From Zingiber officinale (taxonomy: Eukaryota; Streptophyta; Magnoliopsida; Zingiberales; Zingiberaceae), in contig NC_055989.1 in NCBI RefSeq assembly GCF_018446385.1, positions 132,831,004 through 132,895,003 on the forward strand: 64,000 bases of DNA. Direction: 5' to 3'. The position numbers and the translations under genes were made by a program. Of the stretch, positions 34,531 to 46,964 are shown piece after piece; the first letter of the stretch is position 1; each line of letters opens with the position of its first letter. The notes beneath the pieces are model-generated. The model was not told the DNA's origin. It worked only from the letters and a program-made list of their open reading frames with translations, and made no database searches.

Positions 34531-36169
34531 ATGTGTTGACAACAAGAATTTATTATGCAACACTTTTTGAAGTTTAGCTCTTGTCCAAGTTATATTCCTC
34601 CCAATACTGGTGATGATGCCGACGACGATAATAATGCATGAATGTTTGAATTTAGTATTTTTGATTTTTTTTATTTTATTGAGTTTGTAAATCCTTTATT
34701 TTTATATTTTTGATTAGTACTGTTATTTTTTGTTTCAAACATGGTTGGTGAGGTTAAGATTGAAAATCCACATAAAAATAAGTAAGTCTTTACATATTTA
34801 TTTTTGTGTTAGTTTATAAGATTTTTTTATCAAAAATGATACTATTTATTTATTTATTTTTTATGTGAAGAAGAAGATTGAAATAAGAAAGATCTTTTGA
34901 GTACCATATTATCTTCTATTTTATCTTTCTTTAGTTTTGAGACATTTTGGTATGAGATTGTTGGATATTATGTTTGTTGTAATTTGTCGTATTTATTTTT
35001 GTTGTTAATTGTGTTGTTGGCTATTGTAACTTGGTTAGTTGTTCCTTGTATTGAAAATATTGTAAGTTAGTTGTATTTGGATATGAAACATGGTTGTATA
35101 TTGTTGACGATGAATTTATTTGGTTTATTTTATTATTATGTTTGTATTTACTTTTGTTGTATTTGTTTGTATTATATTTAGTTTTGTTGTATTATATAAC
35201 AATGTAATTTGTATATATGGTAAACTTTCGAATAGAGAGGTATTGGTAATTTTTTAGACTTTTGCGACGAAAATGATTTGTTGTAAATCTATCGTAATAT
35301 AATGTTATATTGAAACTTTCCAATGAAATCAAAATTCATCGCAATTTGTAATGAATTATGATTATGATTTTATTTTTTATTACTAATTTGCAATGAAATC
35401 AGATTCTCGTTGTAAATTTGCAACGAATGCGGTTTTTTTTTTTTTTTTTTGTAATTTGTGACAAATTCTTATTTTCATTGCAAATTGCAACGAAATATGA
35501 TTTCTATCACAAATTGCGACAAAGATAAAATTTCGTTGGAAATTGCAATGAATGTATTTTTGTTGGAAAGTGCAATGAATGCATCTCAATTTGCGACCAA
35601 TTCATATTTTTGGCAAAAATTTGCAACAAAATATGATTTACATCACATATTGTTATGAAAATAAAATTCATTCGAAATTGTGACAAATTCTGATTTTCGT
35701 TGCAATTTGCAATGAAAATCTGATTTCGTCACAATTTTGTGACAAATTAGGATTTTAGTTGCATATTTGAGACGAAATTTGATTTTCGTTCTTAATTTAA
35801 AATGAATTCTGATTTTTGTTGCAAATTTATGATGAATTAATTTTCATTGGAATTTGCGGCACATTTAGATATTCATTACATATTTGCAAAGATAATGGGT
35901 TTTCATCATAGAAACCAAATTTTTTGTGTGGTTGAACATTGAGATGAATATATTTTTTCGTTATAAATTTGCAATGAATTTTACAACGAATATTATATTT
36001 ATTGCAAATTTTGTAACGAATTTCTAATTTTTTGTCGCAAAATTTAGGGATGCCTTTTTTGTAATGATTTTTTTGTCGCATATTTCATCACAAATGCATT
36101 TTGCAATGATTTTTTTTTTGGAATTCGTTGCAAAATTAGTCCCTAAATGGCTTAATTTTTGTTGTGGTG

Positions 36170-36572
36170 ATTGGCTATAAATTAACCCCATGATTTACCT
36201 CTCTTTACATAATTTAAGAACAATCGGTGAGGCAATAAGGAGTACCTGGGGTGAGTAAATTACTTTTTGCTACAACAATATATTTATTTTTATCATGGGT
36301 CAATGATGCAGCGACAACAAAATGCCTTTAAGGACTAACGATCGAGTTCTATTTCAACGAGTTAATGGATAAATTTTCTTAATGATTGGTTGACGTACGA
36401 ACGTTGGATTGATGGGCTTACTGTGAGCTCTTTCCAGTTTACCTTGATAGTTGATAAGAAGCTTCTGTAGAGTCAAGTCAATCACTCTAGAAATAATATA
36501 TATATATATAGCAGGAGCTGTCTCGCATCATGGAGCGATGACACAAAGATGGGTGGAATATGGGGTCAGATT
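36170..36572. other. unassigned spacer
   Basis: No gene recognised. A segment with GCATCATGGAGCGATGACACAA (36525-36546) has a relative at 42645-42700 beyond the nested LTR stack, so both may belong to one older, unclassified repeat. Confidence 0.35.
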
Positions 36573-36802
36573 TGTTTGATTGAGTGGACTGGCTAGAGGG
36601 GGTAAATAACATGCAATTAAAGTTAACAAATTCTATTGCTAACTAGCTAGCAAGGACACGCTTTAATTAAACAAAATAATAACATAAATTAAAGTAAGGA
36701 GGCAAGAAATTACTTGATTACAATCTACATGATCGTTAATCCAAAGCAAATGTAAGCATTAAAGAAAAACTCCTTCTTCGACTAAGTCGGAGGCGGAGAA
36801 GC

Positions 36803-37455
36803 TATTAGGACAAAAAAAAATTCAGATATCTCCATAATGGTATGGTATTGTCCACTTTGGGTCTAAACCCTCATGATTTTGCTCTTGAGCTCTACCAAAA
36901 ATGTCTTATATCAATGGAGATATCTTTTTCTTATAAACTCATGATATTTCCCATGTGTTTTCAATGTGGGAGAATGTTTGCAACTTTGCAACTCAGCAAT
37001 CTCCCTCAAACAAAGGACCACAGGGTCCTCCCTCGAGGATCGGGTCACTCTTGACTTGCTCAAGGTCACCCCTCGAGAATCGAGTGACTCTTAACCTTTT
37101 CAGGGCCTCCCCTCAAGTATCAGGTCACTGATATGCTCAAGGTCTCCCTTACTTCGTTCAAGATTTCACTCACATGGTTTGATCTTGGATCATGGCTATA
37201 GCTCGTGCTTCTTCATACAGTTCGTCTGGTGAAGAGTGACCTTGCTCTGATACCAATTGTTAAGACCAAAAGATTTCAGATATATCTACAATGGTATGAT
37301 ATTGTCCACTTTAGATCTAAACTCTGATGGTTTTACTCTTAGGCTCTACCCAAAATGCCTTATATTAATAGAGATATTTTTTTCTTATAAACTCATAATA
37401 TTTTCTATGTGTTTTCAATGTGGGACTATGTTTGAAGCTCCTTACAACGATTAAG
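36803..37455 (-). mobile_element. TRIM-type short LTR element
   Basis: Two related direct repeats of about 196 bp (36803-36998 and about 37259-37455) enclose about 260 bp. On the minus strand a primer-binding site TTGGTATCAGAGC (complement of initiator tRNA-Met) follows the right copy at about 37245-37257, and a purine tract (GAGGGAGAT) precedes the left copy at about 37000-37008. Short LTRs, no coding capacity and these two sites fit TRIM elements. The LTRs carry the motif RTCCCACATTG. It sits inside the outer solo LTR. Confidence 0.75.
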
Positions 37456-38289
37456 TATGAAAGCAATAAGACTGAATGAAAGTGAATACAAGTGTGTTGC
37501 ACTGAACTTCGAGCACCAACCCTATTTTTATAGCCTTTATATTCGATTTGACTGTTTGCTAACGTGGTAGATTCCGGGCACCTATAAGCGGTCTGTGCGC
37601 TTGGATTCGACAAACTCGATCTACTTAGCTGGCAACAGTTCGCTCAACGTCTCTGGATGACTTTCCCGATCTAGGCATTTGGAGGCAATTCAAGAACCTA
37701 GAGTCTGCTGATATCGTCACTATCCTGATCCGTTTCGACAACGAGTCCTGCCAATGTGGCCACCCAATCTAGGCACTGGAAATGATTCAGGTGCCTAGAA
37801 GGTATCAAAGAGCCTAGAGTTTGAGTGCTTGGAAGGAATCCGAGAGCCTGGAATTCTTTGACCTTCGTACGCTTAGGTGATGATTCATCCCTCTAGAGTT
37901 GACGTCACCTGAACCCAACTCCGATCTTTATCTCGAGCAGACTTCCTCCCTGGCTTCTCGTCCCTTGGACGCTCCATACAAGTCCTTCTCTCTCCATCGG
38001 TGTACTCTTCCGCAACTCTTCATGAAGGTGCAGCGGGGCCGGCAAGAGGGGGGTGAATTGCCAGAAGTTGACTTGGTTACAACCAAGACGGTTATTAATC
38101 CAAGGCGATAAAAAGCGCACTAACGATCTCCTTCTCTGAAGGCGGAGAAGTCTTTTACACACTTAGAAGCTCAGAACTATTGCTAGAAATGAATAAAGAG
38201 TTGATGTACGAATAGTTGTTCGAGGCCCCTTTATATAGGGGTTCTAGAACTTATCAGATCACCTGATCTTCGGGATCAGGATTTGACTC

Positions 38290-38690
38290 GAGAGGGATCG
38301 GTCAACCGATCCTTAGGTTCGGTCGACCGAACCTGCTCAGCCTTCCGTCCAGATGCAACCTCTCTGGATTGAGCCTGCCTTCGGTCGACCGATCAGCCAA
38401 CGGTCTCCACCTGATCTGGCCCGACCAAATCGCTCGACCAGGTCTCTAGTTTATCTCCGGTTCGGTCGACCGATCAGCCAACAGTCTCCACCTGATCTGG
38501 CCCGATCAAATCACTCGACCAGGTCTCTGGTTTATCTCCGGTTCGGTCGACCGATCAGAATGTTCGGTCGACCGATCACTTCACCAACGACTAGTTGCTG
38601 ACGTGTCACCAACAGCTGGTCTCTGATGATAGGGGTTCAGACGTTCAGTCGACCGATAAAGACGTTCGGTCGACCGAACACTTGTCAAGT
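38290..38690. repeat. palindromic minisatellite in the left TR-GAG LTR
   Basis: Units of about 100 bp, each with GGTTCGGTCGACCGATC-type palindromes and CTCCACCTGATCTGGCCCGA, are repeated. On the minus strand they lie directly upstream of a TATA box (about 38222-38240). The right LTR has one or two more units. Confidence 0.7.
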
Positions 38691-40095
38691 CAACTTTCCA
38701 GTTGACTTGCTCTAGTTCTGCTTGCTTGGGTGATTGCGACCAACCGGAATATGGCTCACCCGAACCCAATTCCCAGCCTTCTCCTCGAGCAGTCTTCTGT
38801 CCCGACTTTATGTCCCTCGAACGTCGTGCACGTTCTTCTCACCCACCGGTGTACTCTTCCACAACTCTCTCGTCCTTTAGACTCACCGAGCCCGTCGGCT
38901 TCCTTCTCGTGCCGTCCTTCTCGCTAGCTACGTCTTCCGCTCTACTTCCTGTGCTCCTAAGCTCATGCACACTTAGACACAGGGATAAAAAACAAACAGG
39001 ACCTAATTAACTTGGTTGATCACATCAAAACAACCACGGGGACCAGCAATCTCCCATTTTTTGATGTGCATCAACCCACGTTCAAGTTAGGGTAAAAACA
39101 AACAAATAGTAATTTTAAAAATTACTAAACTAACATTTTAAGCATAAAAAATTGCAATAATAAAATTTGCATAAGTTAGAAACATAAAAAGATTTTAAAA
39201 AAATTAATTTTCCTAATGCCCTTTAAACTTGCCCCTAAACTTGTTACTTAACTCTCCCCCTTCGATCACAAAAAAAACAGGGTAAAAATTTTTTCTAAGT
39301 CATTTCAAAAGTGATTTTAAGTTAAAGAAAAGAATTTTTCTTGCGTCAAAATTTCAAATTTTTTTAAAAAAAATTCTAAGTCAAAATTTAATGAAAAAAT
39401 ATTGTTGAAGAATTTCCAAGGAAATGTTTAAAAACTTTTCAAAGCATTAAATTCTATTTTTAATACTTTTATCAGAAAGTTAATTAAATATTTGATTTCG
39501 ATATTTCGACTTCCAGGTCATGGCGAGGCACTAGGCCTTCTTGGTTATTGGAACAACAACCACTTCCTTAGACAAAGCTTCATAAAAAAAACTCACTGTT
39601 TAATTTTCTTTAAGAAAGTTCTGTGTAAAATTTTGAAATTATTTTCAAGAATAAGTTCTAAAAATTTAACTTAGGCAAAAAAGATTAACTTAGTAAAGAT
39701 TTTGGAACCCAGTATAAGTTCCTTACTACAGGGTTAGCTAAATATTTGGACGGTACATAAGTCTTGAGAATTTTTCTAAGTTGTCCTTGATGTTTTCTTA
39801 TATACCAATTTAGCTTTCCATAAATTTTAAGTTTTGATTTTTGAAAACCATTTATTTTTGAACATGCAACAGTTTTCAATTTGTAATTTCAAACTATCAT
39901 TTTCTATTTTTAGGTTGTTAAATAACTCTAAGGAGCATGATTCTTCTAATTTTAATTTCAATTTAGCATTTTCTTTTTCTAATTTTGCTAGATATTTCGT
40001 AAGTACCTTTATAAATCGAAAAGACTGAGTAGGGTTAGATCACGTACCTTACTTACCTCACTTGGTGATGCTCCCCCTTCATTGTAGCTCTCCTA

Positions 40096-40476
40096 TTATG
40101 ATTCTCCCCCTTGATCTATGCTCATCGCTGAGTTCGAGTCATCTTCAAAGAGATGGTTGGCTATCAGTGCTACTCCTGAGAAGTCTTCGACTTCTGACTC
40201 GGAGGATGAAGTATCATACCATGTAGCCTTGAGACTTATGCGTGTAGAGGACGTCGGTTTCTGAGGCTTCTCTTTGTGCCTTTTCTTCAACTTGGGGCAA
40301 TCATCCTTGATGTGTCCTTCCTCATTGCAATTGTAGCATCGGATCGTCCATTTGTAGCGTTGATACTTTTTCGACTGCGATCTAAATTTGTTAGTTTTAA
40401 TAAATTTATTTAGTTTTCTTATCAATAGTGTCGCTTCAGTTTCGTCGATCGACACTTCGGAGTCGGGATCGTCCAT
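40096..40476 (-). pseudogene. gag remnant with CCHC zinc knuckle
   Basis: Part of the gag-only element at 38023-42382. A CX2CX4HX4C knuckle (CYNCNEEGHIKDDC) flanked by Lys/Arg-rich sequence binds the element's RNA in the copia gag family. More copia-like gag sequence (PPKFNGDFATWKRKM) lies towards the primer-binding site at about 41040-41110. Treated as a fossil. Confidence 0.7.
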
Positions 40477-42562
40477 CTCTGCTTGTAGGGCAACGTTGAG
40501 GTTTAACTTCTCTATTTGTTTAGGCTCTGCAATACGCGATTTGTGAAGTTCGAATGTAGAGAATAAGTTTTCTAAACTACTTACCTCAAAATCCTTAGAG
40601 ATGTAGTAAACATCTACTAAGGACGCTCACTCTGGAGTTCTTGGCAAGGCATTGAGCGCGTACTAGATTGAGTCTCGATTTGTTACTGATTCTCTGAGGT
40701 TGGTCAGTTGGGTTATCAGATCTTTGACTCTCGCTTGGAGTTGCGCTACCTTCTCGCCGTTGTTCATCCGGAGGTTTGCCAGCTAAGTTCGGAGGATGTC
40801 CCGCCTTGCCTATTTTGCTTCTAAGATACCTTCGTGAAGCTCCAGAAATTTTTCCCAGAGGCTTTTCGTGGAGTCGTAGCTTCCGATTCGACTTACCTCC
40901 TGGGGCGGTAGAACACTAAGCAGGTGAAATTCCGTCTTTCCATTTGCAATGAAATCTGCTTGCTCCTTCTTCATCCATTGGTACTCTTCTTTATCTTTGG
41001 AGCTGCAAAATCATATTTCATAGTAATAAGAATATCGAAGTATGTTTTAAAAAATACCTCCATTTTACGCTTCCACGTAGCGAAATCTCCGTTGAACTTT
41101 GGGGGATGAATGTTCGCACCGGCCATTGTCTTGATCTTTGTGCTTCAGTCGGCGGTTAGTCCTTCTGAGGCTGTTGGGCTCTGATACCAATTGAAGGTGC
41201 AACGGGGCCGACAAGAGGGGGGTGAATTGCCAGAAGTTAACTTGGTTACAACCAAGATGATTGTTAATCCAAGGCGATGAAAAGCGCACCAACGATCTCC
41301 TTCTCTGAAGGTGGAGAAGCCTTTTACACACTTAGAAGCTCAGAACTATTGCTAGAAATGAATACAGAGTTGATGTGCGAATAGCTGTTCGAGGCCCCTT
41401 TATATAGAGGTTCCAGAATTTATCAGATCACCTGATCTTCGAGATCAGGATTTGACTCGAGAGGGATAGGTCGGCCGATCCTTAGGTTCGGTCGACCGAT
41501 CCTTAGGTTTGGTCGACCGAACTTGCTGAACCTGCTCAGCCTTCTGTTCAGATGCAGCCTCTCTGGATCGAGCCTATGTTCAGTCGACCGATCACGGTGT
41601 TCGGTCGACCAATTAGCCAACGGTCTCCACCTGATCTGGCCCGACCAAATCGCTCGACTAGGTCTCTGGTTTATCTCTGATTCGGTCGACCGATCAGAAG
41701 GTTCGATCGACCGATCAACCAACGGTCTCCACCTGATCTGGCCCGATCAAATCACTCGACCATGTCTCTGGTTTATCTCCGGTTCGATCGACCGATCAGA
41801 AGGTTCGGTCGACCGATCAGCCAACGGTCTCCACCTGATCTGGCCCGATCAAATCGCTCGACCAGGTCTCTGGTTTATCTTTGGTTCGGTCGACCGATCA
41901 GAAGGTTCGGTCGACCGATCACTTCACCAACGGTTGTTTGCTGACGTGTCACCAACAGCTGGTCTTTGATGATAGGGGTTCAGTCGACTGATAAAGACGT
42001 TCAGTCGACCGAACACTTGTCAAGTCAACTTTTCAGTTGACTTGCTCTGGTTCTGCTTGCTTGGGTGATTGTGACCAACCAGAATATGGCTCACCCAAAC
42101 CCAATTCCCGGCCTTCTCCTCGAGCAGTCTTCCGTCTCGACTTTACGTCCCTCGAACGTCGTGCACGTTCTTCTCGCCCACCGGTGTACTCTTCCGCAAC
42201 TCTCTCGTTCTTCGGATGCACTGAGCCCGTCGGCTCCCTTCTCGTGCCGTCCTTCTCGTTAGTTGCATCTTTTGCTCGACTTCCTGTGCTCCTAAACTCC
42301 TACACACTTAGACACAGGGATCAAAACAAACATGACCTAACTAACTTGATTGATCACATCAAAACAACCATGGGGACCAACACTTAATCCCTCGGATGCA
42401 CAGAGCCCGTCGACTCATTTCCCATGCCATCCTTTTCACTCACATCTTCTGCTTGCTTTCTTGTGTTCCTAAGTCTCTACACACTCTGACACAATATATC
42501 AAATACATAGGTTCTAACTTAACTTGGTTAATCACATCAAAATTATCCTGTGGTACTTTACA

Positions 42563-43660
42563 GGATTATCTACTGTAGGATTTTGTCGGAATGTAAGATT
42601 TGGGTACCTGTATATATAAAAAAATCAACAATATATTTATCTACCTCCCACCATGGGGCGATGACACAATGGTAGAAATCTACCTCACACCATGGAGCGA
42701 TGATGTCAAAAGCTTCTCCTAATGACATAGTCAACTTTAGGAAGAATAACACATATTAAAGAGCACACCAAGAGTTACCTCGATGATGTCCCATCATTTA
42801 CCTAAGTCATCATAATGCCTTTGATCTCATCCAAAGGCTGAGTCAGATGGAAGGTCAGTGATGTGACTAGAATGTTGATCGAGTCACCACGATCCGGAGG
42901 GAGAGAAGGGTGATGAGCTGTCTTTTATATTGACTGAGTCGTTGGACCCCCAAAAAAGAGAAGGACCAAAGGTGTCAAAATGTCTTCAGTCAATGATGTC
43001 TACAAGGCGGAGAAAATAGACAAGGGTTGTCCTCGTCCAGCCCTTCGACGCTCAAGTCATCCTTCGATGATAGAAAATAAATAATATTGTAATGAAGAAC
43101 ATAGAAATTGAATGTAAAGCATACCAGATCCGCCAGAGTGGACCGAAAGCGGCATGGAACCGGAGGTGATAGTGCGGAGCTGGAGGCGATGGCATGAAGC
43201 TAGAGGATGGTGTGGAGTCGGGGGTACCAAGTAGACAGACAAGTTAATGAGAGGGCAAGGATGTTGATGGCAGAAGGACTTTGAGCTGGAAATCAGGAGA
43301 AGGTAGGTGAGCTGCCCCCATCATCGGAAGAGCTTGGGGAGAGTGAAAGAGCGAAGGAGTGATTAGAATGGAGATCAGGCTACCTCGATCGTCCACTCAG
43401 ATGCTAAAGTCAGTTTCCAATGATGTCAAGAATAAAGAAGATGAACAGTGCAGAGCATAATGAAGATAAGTGCATGTAGCATGGCGTCTTCTCCCTCCCT
43501 CTCCTTTTTTGGCCTACAGGGCAAGGCATTTTATAGGAGGGTCATATCAAGATAAAAGATGTCAGAGGGTCATGATACCCTGTATAAGTGTCAGAGGGTT
43601 ATGATACCCTTGTTTAGGTGTCAGAGGGTCATGTCCAGACAAAGATGTCAGAGGGTGATC
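42563..43660. other. unclassified repeat-derived region
   Basis: No gene recognised. At 43555-43660 a unit of about 35-40 bp (GTGTCAGAGGGTCATGATACCC) repeats about three times. Likely part of an older LTR element. Confidence 0.4.
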
Positions 43661-43667
43661 ATGTGAC

Positions 43668-43863
43668 TGTTAGGGTTGCAAGGTTGCAAACATAGTCCCA
43701 CATTGAAAACACATGGGAAAGATCATGGGTTTATAAGAGAAATATATCTCCATTGACATAAGACCTTTTGGGTAGAGCCCAAGAGCAAAACCATGAGGGC
43801 TGAGGCCCAAAGTGGACAATATCATACCATTGTGGAGATATCTAAATTCTTTTCGATCCTATA
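43668..43863 (+). mobile_element. solo LTR of the TRIM family
   Basis: A 196-bp unit matching the LTRs of the TRIM at 36803-37455, in the opposite orientation, with a perfect 5-bp duplication gtgac (43663-43667 and 43864-43868). It contains ATAGTCCCACATTG, close to the upstream sequence element (RTCCCACATCG) of plant snRNA genes. Confidence 0.85.
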
Positions 43864-43934
43864 GTGACCTTTATCTAGATGTCAGTAAATGAGACAAAAT
43901 GGTTGATGGGCCTAATGGTTTGTTTTGCTATACT

Positions 43935-45075
43935 CTATCAGGCAAACTGGTCGGCTTAGCCAAGAAAACTGGTTGGCTCGTCTTGATTAGGAAAACTGGC
44001 GGATCAAATGCTCTGCTCTGTCATGAAACCTGGCTGGCTCGACTGGGTCTAGAAGACTGGCGAGTCAGATGCTCTGTTCTGCCAGAAAGGCTAGATGGAC
44101 CCGACCTGAAAGATTGGCAGGTTAGATGCTCTTCTCTGCCAGGAAGACTAATTGGACCAAACTTGGAAGACTAGCAGGATTCGACCTAGAAGATTGGTGG
44201 GACTCGACTTGGAAGATTGACTGGATCCGACCTGAAAGATTGGTTGGTCGGATGCTCTGTTATGCCAAGAAGACTGGCTGGACCCGACCTGGAAGACTAG
44301 TTGGACTTAGCTTAGAAGATTGTTGGGCCCAACCTAGAAGACTAGCTGGTCAGATGCTCTATTCTGCTAGGAAAGCTGGCTAGACCTGACCTGGAAGATT
44401 GGCTGGACCTCGTTTGGAAGACTACTGGACCCGACCTAAAAGACTGGTGGGTTGGATACTCTACTTTGCCATCAATGCTGGTTGGACCTGGCCTGGAAAA
44501 CTAGCTGGACCCGGCCTGGCAGATCGGATGCTCTACTCTGCCAGGAAGATTGGCTGGACCTAACCTGGAAGACTGGCTACTCGACCTAAAAGACTGGCCG
44601 ATTAGATGCTTTGCTCTACTAGGAAGATTGGCTGGACCCGTCCAAAAAGACTGGCTGGACCCGACGTGGAAGACTGCTGGACTCGGTCGAGAAGAGTGGC
44701 GGGCCTAGAAGATTGGCTGGACCCAGCCTGGTAAACTGGTATATTGGATGCTCTGCTCTACCAGGAAGACTGGCTGGACCCGACATAGAAGACTGGCTAG
44801 ACCCGACCTGGAAAACTACTGGACCTTACCTGGAAGACTGATGGGTCAAATGCTCTGCTATGCTAGGAAGATTGGTCGAACTCGGCTTGGAAGACTGGTT
44901 GGACCCAACCTGGAAGATTGGCTGGATCCGGCTTGGAAGACTGTTGGACCCGACCAAGAAGATTGATGGGTCGGATTAGAAGACTGGTTGGATTTGACCT
45001 AGAAAACTGGCTAATCGAATGCTCTATTTGTCTAGCAAGATTAGTTAAAGTCGGTTTAAAAGACTGATGGATCAA
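43935..45075. repeat. 1.1-kb degenerate minisatellite
   Basis: Units like GAAGACTGGCTGGACCCGACCTG (about 23-36 bp) recur dozens of times. A higher-order block marked by CAGATGCTCTGCTCTGCCAGG recurs about every 120-150 bp. Several long open frames cross it but are products of the repeat. Similar arrays occur inside plant LTRs; host element not identified. Confidence 0.75.
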
Positions 45076-46538
45076 CTTGACCTCAAAATACTGTCGGTGA
45101 ATCGGCCATGAGACAGTTGGCTGGTCGCCCTAATCACTAAGAGATGGTCATTGATTTTTTTAGTTTGACTTAACTCAACCTACCGTTTTAACCTGCTGTA
45201 TCTTCATGACAATTTTAATACTCACCGTATCAGCCTTAAATAGCTTAATAAAGAGAAGATGTGATTAAAAAATAAAATAAAATAAAATAAAGTAGATGCA
45301 TTGTATATATGGAAATAATATCACATTTCTTATATTTTTGGAAGAAGTCTAACGGACACATCTATAACTGTCCATTATGGTGAGTCTCAGTCCCATAAAA
45401 ATCCACACGTACCCGAGCTCCTGAGTTATCCTGGGTTATCGGGTGGCCAGAGAGACATGACACTCCCGACATAAGTTCCCAAGTGCTCTCGGGTCCTCAG
45501 ACACTCCGGCAGTTCAGGAGATCAATATATGGTCGGCAACTCGGCTTAACTCAAGCGAGTGTAATTCTGATAATAATGACTCCGTGAGCTTACATAGCTA
45601 ACTAGCTCTGCAAGCAGGCTAGATACTGACGTATCAATGATAGCACAACTGAAATAAATACAAATTCATCTTTTAAAAAAAATAAAAATAAAAGTAAGAT
45701 TCGAGTGTGGCACAACGCCACTGGCAAGCACAAACCGACCCGTTGCCCACTGGATCACTGCCTTGGTCGGTTCATATTCTTTTCCCTTTTTAAATTAAAG
45801 CACCCACACAATCATTATTATTATTATTCTTTATACACTGAATATATATATAAATATATATTATCAATTGTGGCAGCAACTAAATTTGCCGGCCAACACC
45901 GTGATTCTTCTCCTTCGAGACCAACTACATAAAATTTATTTTGCACAAGCAAAAAAGAAATTCCAACATAATGTCTCTTGTTAATTTATTTACATAATTT
46001 TATTTAATTTTGATAGGAGACAGTGAAATGGTAACAACACAGTCTATAAACTCTCATATCAAAATCAAATGTAAACTTTCTATATGTTTTATCATAATCC
46101 TAAGGTACTTGAAGTTGGCAAAATGGAATTCGACGTCCTTATCTATGACTATGCCGACCTAAGTCTGACCTATGCATGACGAAATTACGAAGGGAAAGTG
46201 GGGAGAATCATTCTGTTGAGTTCAAAGTTGCCCTGCTAGCTCACTTAACAGCTTTATATCCATTCCAAACCAAATGCATCTTCATGCTCATCCTCATGCA
46301 TTCCGTGTGGGTCTCCCAAACCCTCTCTCACTCCATCCTTCACCTACTCCAATTCCCCCTCCGAAAACAACTAGAACACTGTATAATTCCACCAATTCTT
46401 TCTTTCTAAGAAAATGATACCTTACTCAAAATGCTCCACTGGTTCAAAATCTAATTATCTTGTGGACGAAGGAATGATATGATTCAGTTGAGGAAGGCCT
46501 TTTAGACTCATTTGAATCTTGTTATATATGAGATTAAT
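45076..46538. other. unassigned, partly LTR-like region
   Basis: The stretch at 45370-45560 (CACACGTACCCGAGCTCCTGAG..CTCGGGTCCTCAG) has the look of LTR sequence. The rest is AT-rich. No gene is recognised. Confidence 0.35.
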
Positions 46539-46787
46539 CTTTCTTTTTTAATTGACATCATGTATCTAACTTACACTGATTAATCTTAAGAGTGATCGGT
46601 TCAGTTCCACAGAAATTTTCACCGACCATCAAAATAAATCAAGAAGTGCTTATATCAGACGGCCCATCAGCCCAACATTTGCCTATTAAGGGAAATTCAT
46701 CCATTAATTCGCTGAAACTATGACCCAATTCTTAAATGATTAAGAAACTGAGAAAGCACTCTACCACTGCACCATAGTCCCCGGAAG
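46539..46787 (-). repeat. tRNA-derived SINE with 13-bp target duplication
   Basis: A 249-bp insertion between two perfect copies of atatgagattaat (46526-46538 and 46788-46800). On the minus strand it begins CTTCCGGGGACTATGGTGCAGTGGTAGAG, which includes a good A box (TGGTGCAGTGGTAGAG), and ends in an A-rich tail (TTAAAAAAGAAAG). The B box is poor. Clear SINE by structure. Confidence 0.87.
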
Positions 46788-46964
46788 ATATGAGATTAAT
46801 TTGTGGTCATCATGATACTTGCTGACCAAATTAATCTGTCTTCTTCACCAGCTCATTTGGAAGCTTAATTGTCCCTAGTAATCATTCAATTCTAAAGCTT
46901 AAACTAAACACTTGGTTAAGTTTAGGTTATGAGATTGATGAACACATTAATCAATCTGCATTTT

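Larger units (their letters stand above)
28549..36169 (+). mobile_element. decayed CACTA (En/Spm) transposon with later insertions
   Basis: The left end CACTAAAAACTCAATCATTTAAGG and the right end (reverse complement CACCACAACAAAAATTAAGCCATTTAGGG) share an imperfect terminal repeat. Subterminal regions on both sides (28600-29040 and 35270-36140) are packed with TTTGCAACGAAT/ATTCGTTGCAAA words, the usual CACTA subterminal repeats. Internal traces include an acidic C-terminus (DASEFHENDDDDEEEAEEDEDD, stop near 30978) and a TNP1-like stretch at 34200-34530. No intact transposase remains. I found no clear 3-bp target duplication, so the ends are approximate. Confidence 0.6.
38023..42382 (-). mobile_element. 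gag-only LTR retroelement (TR-GAG type, probably Ty1-copia/Sirevirus-like)
   Basis: LTRs at 38023-39048 (1,026 bp) and 41192-42382 (1,191 bp) have TG...CA ends. They differ in length mostly through the number of palindromic minisatellite units they hold. Near-matching flanks cttca (38018-38022) and cttaa (42383-42387) fit a 5-bp duplication. On the minus strand a primer-binding site TTGGTATCAGAGCCC lies at about 41177-41190 and a purine tract (AAAAAATGGGAGAT) at about 39049-39062. The 2.1-kb interior holds copia-type gag traces and a CCHC zinc knuckle, with no recognisable pol, as in TR-GAG elements. It is a broken fossil with a few interruptions in gag, moderately old from LTR differences, and is inserted into the outer LTR. 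Confidence 0.75.
36573..42562 (-). mobile_element. solo LTR split by two later retroelements
   Basis: The outer layer of a nest. The LTR pieces are 36573-36802, 37456-38022 and 42383-42562, together about 0.98 kb. Near-matching 5-bp flanks agatt (36568-36572) and ggatt (42563-42567) support one insertion. Its sequence follows the same plan as the LTR at 38023-39048 but is clearly diverged, so it is an older relative. It reads on the minus strand. Confidence 0.65.

Noticed and set aside
43899-45075. Open frames rich in Lys-Thr-Gly-Trp-Thr
   Set aside because: Created by the GACTGG minisatellite; no start context or homologue known to me.
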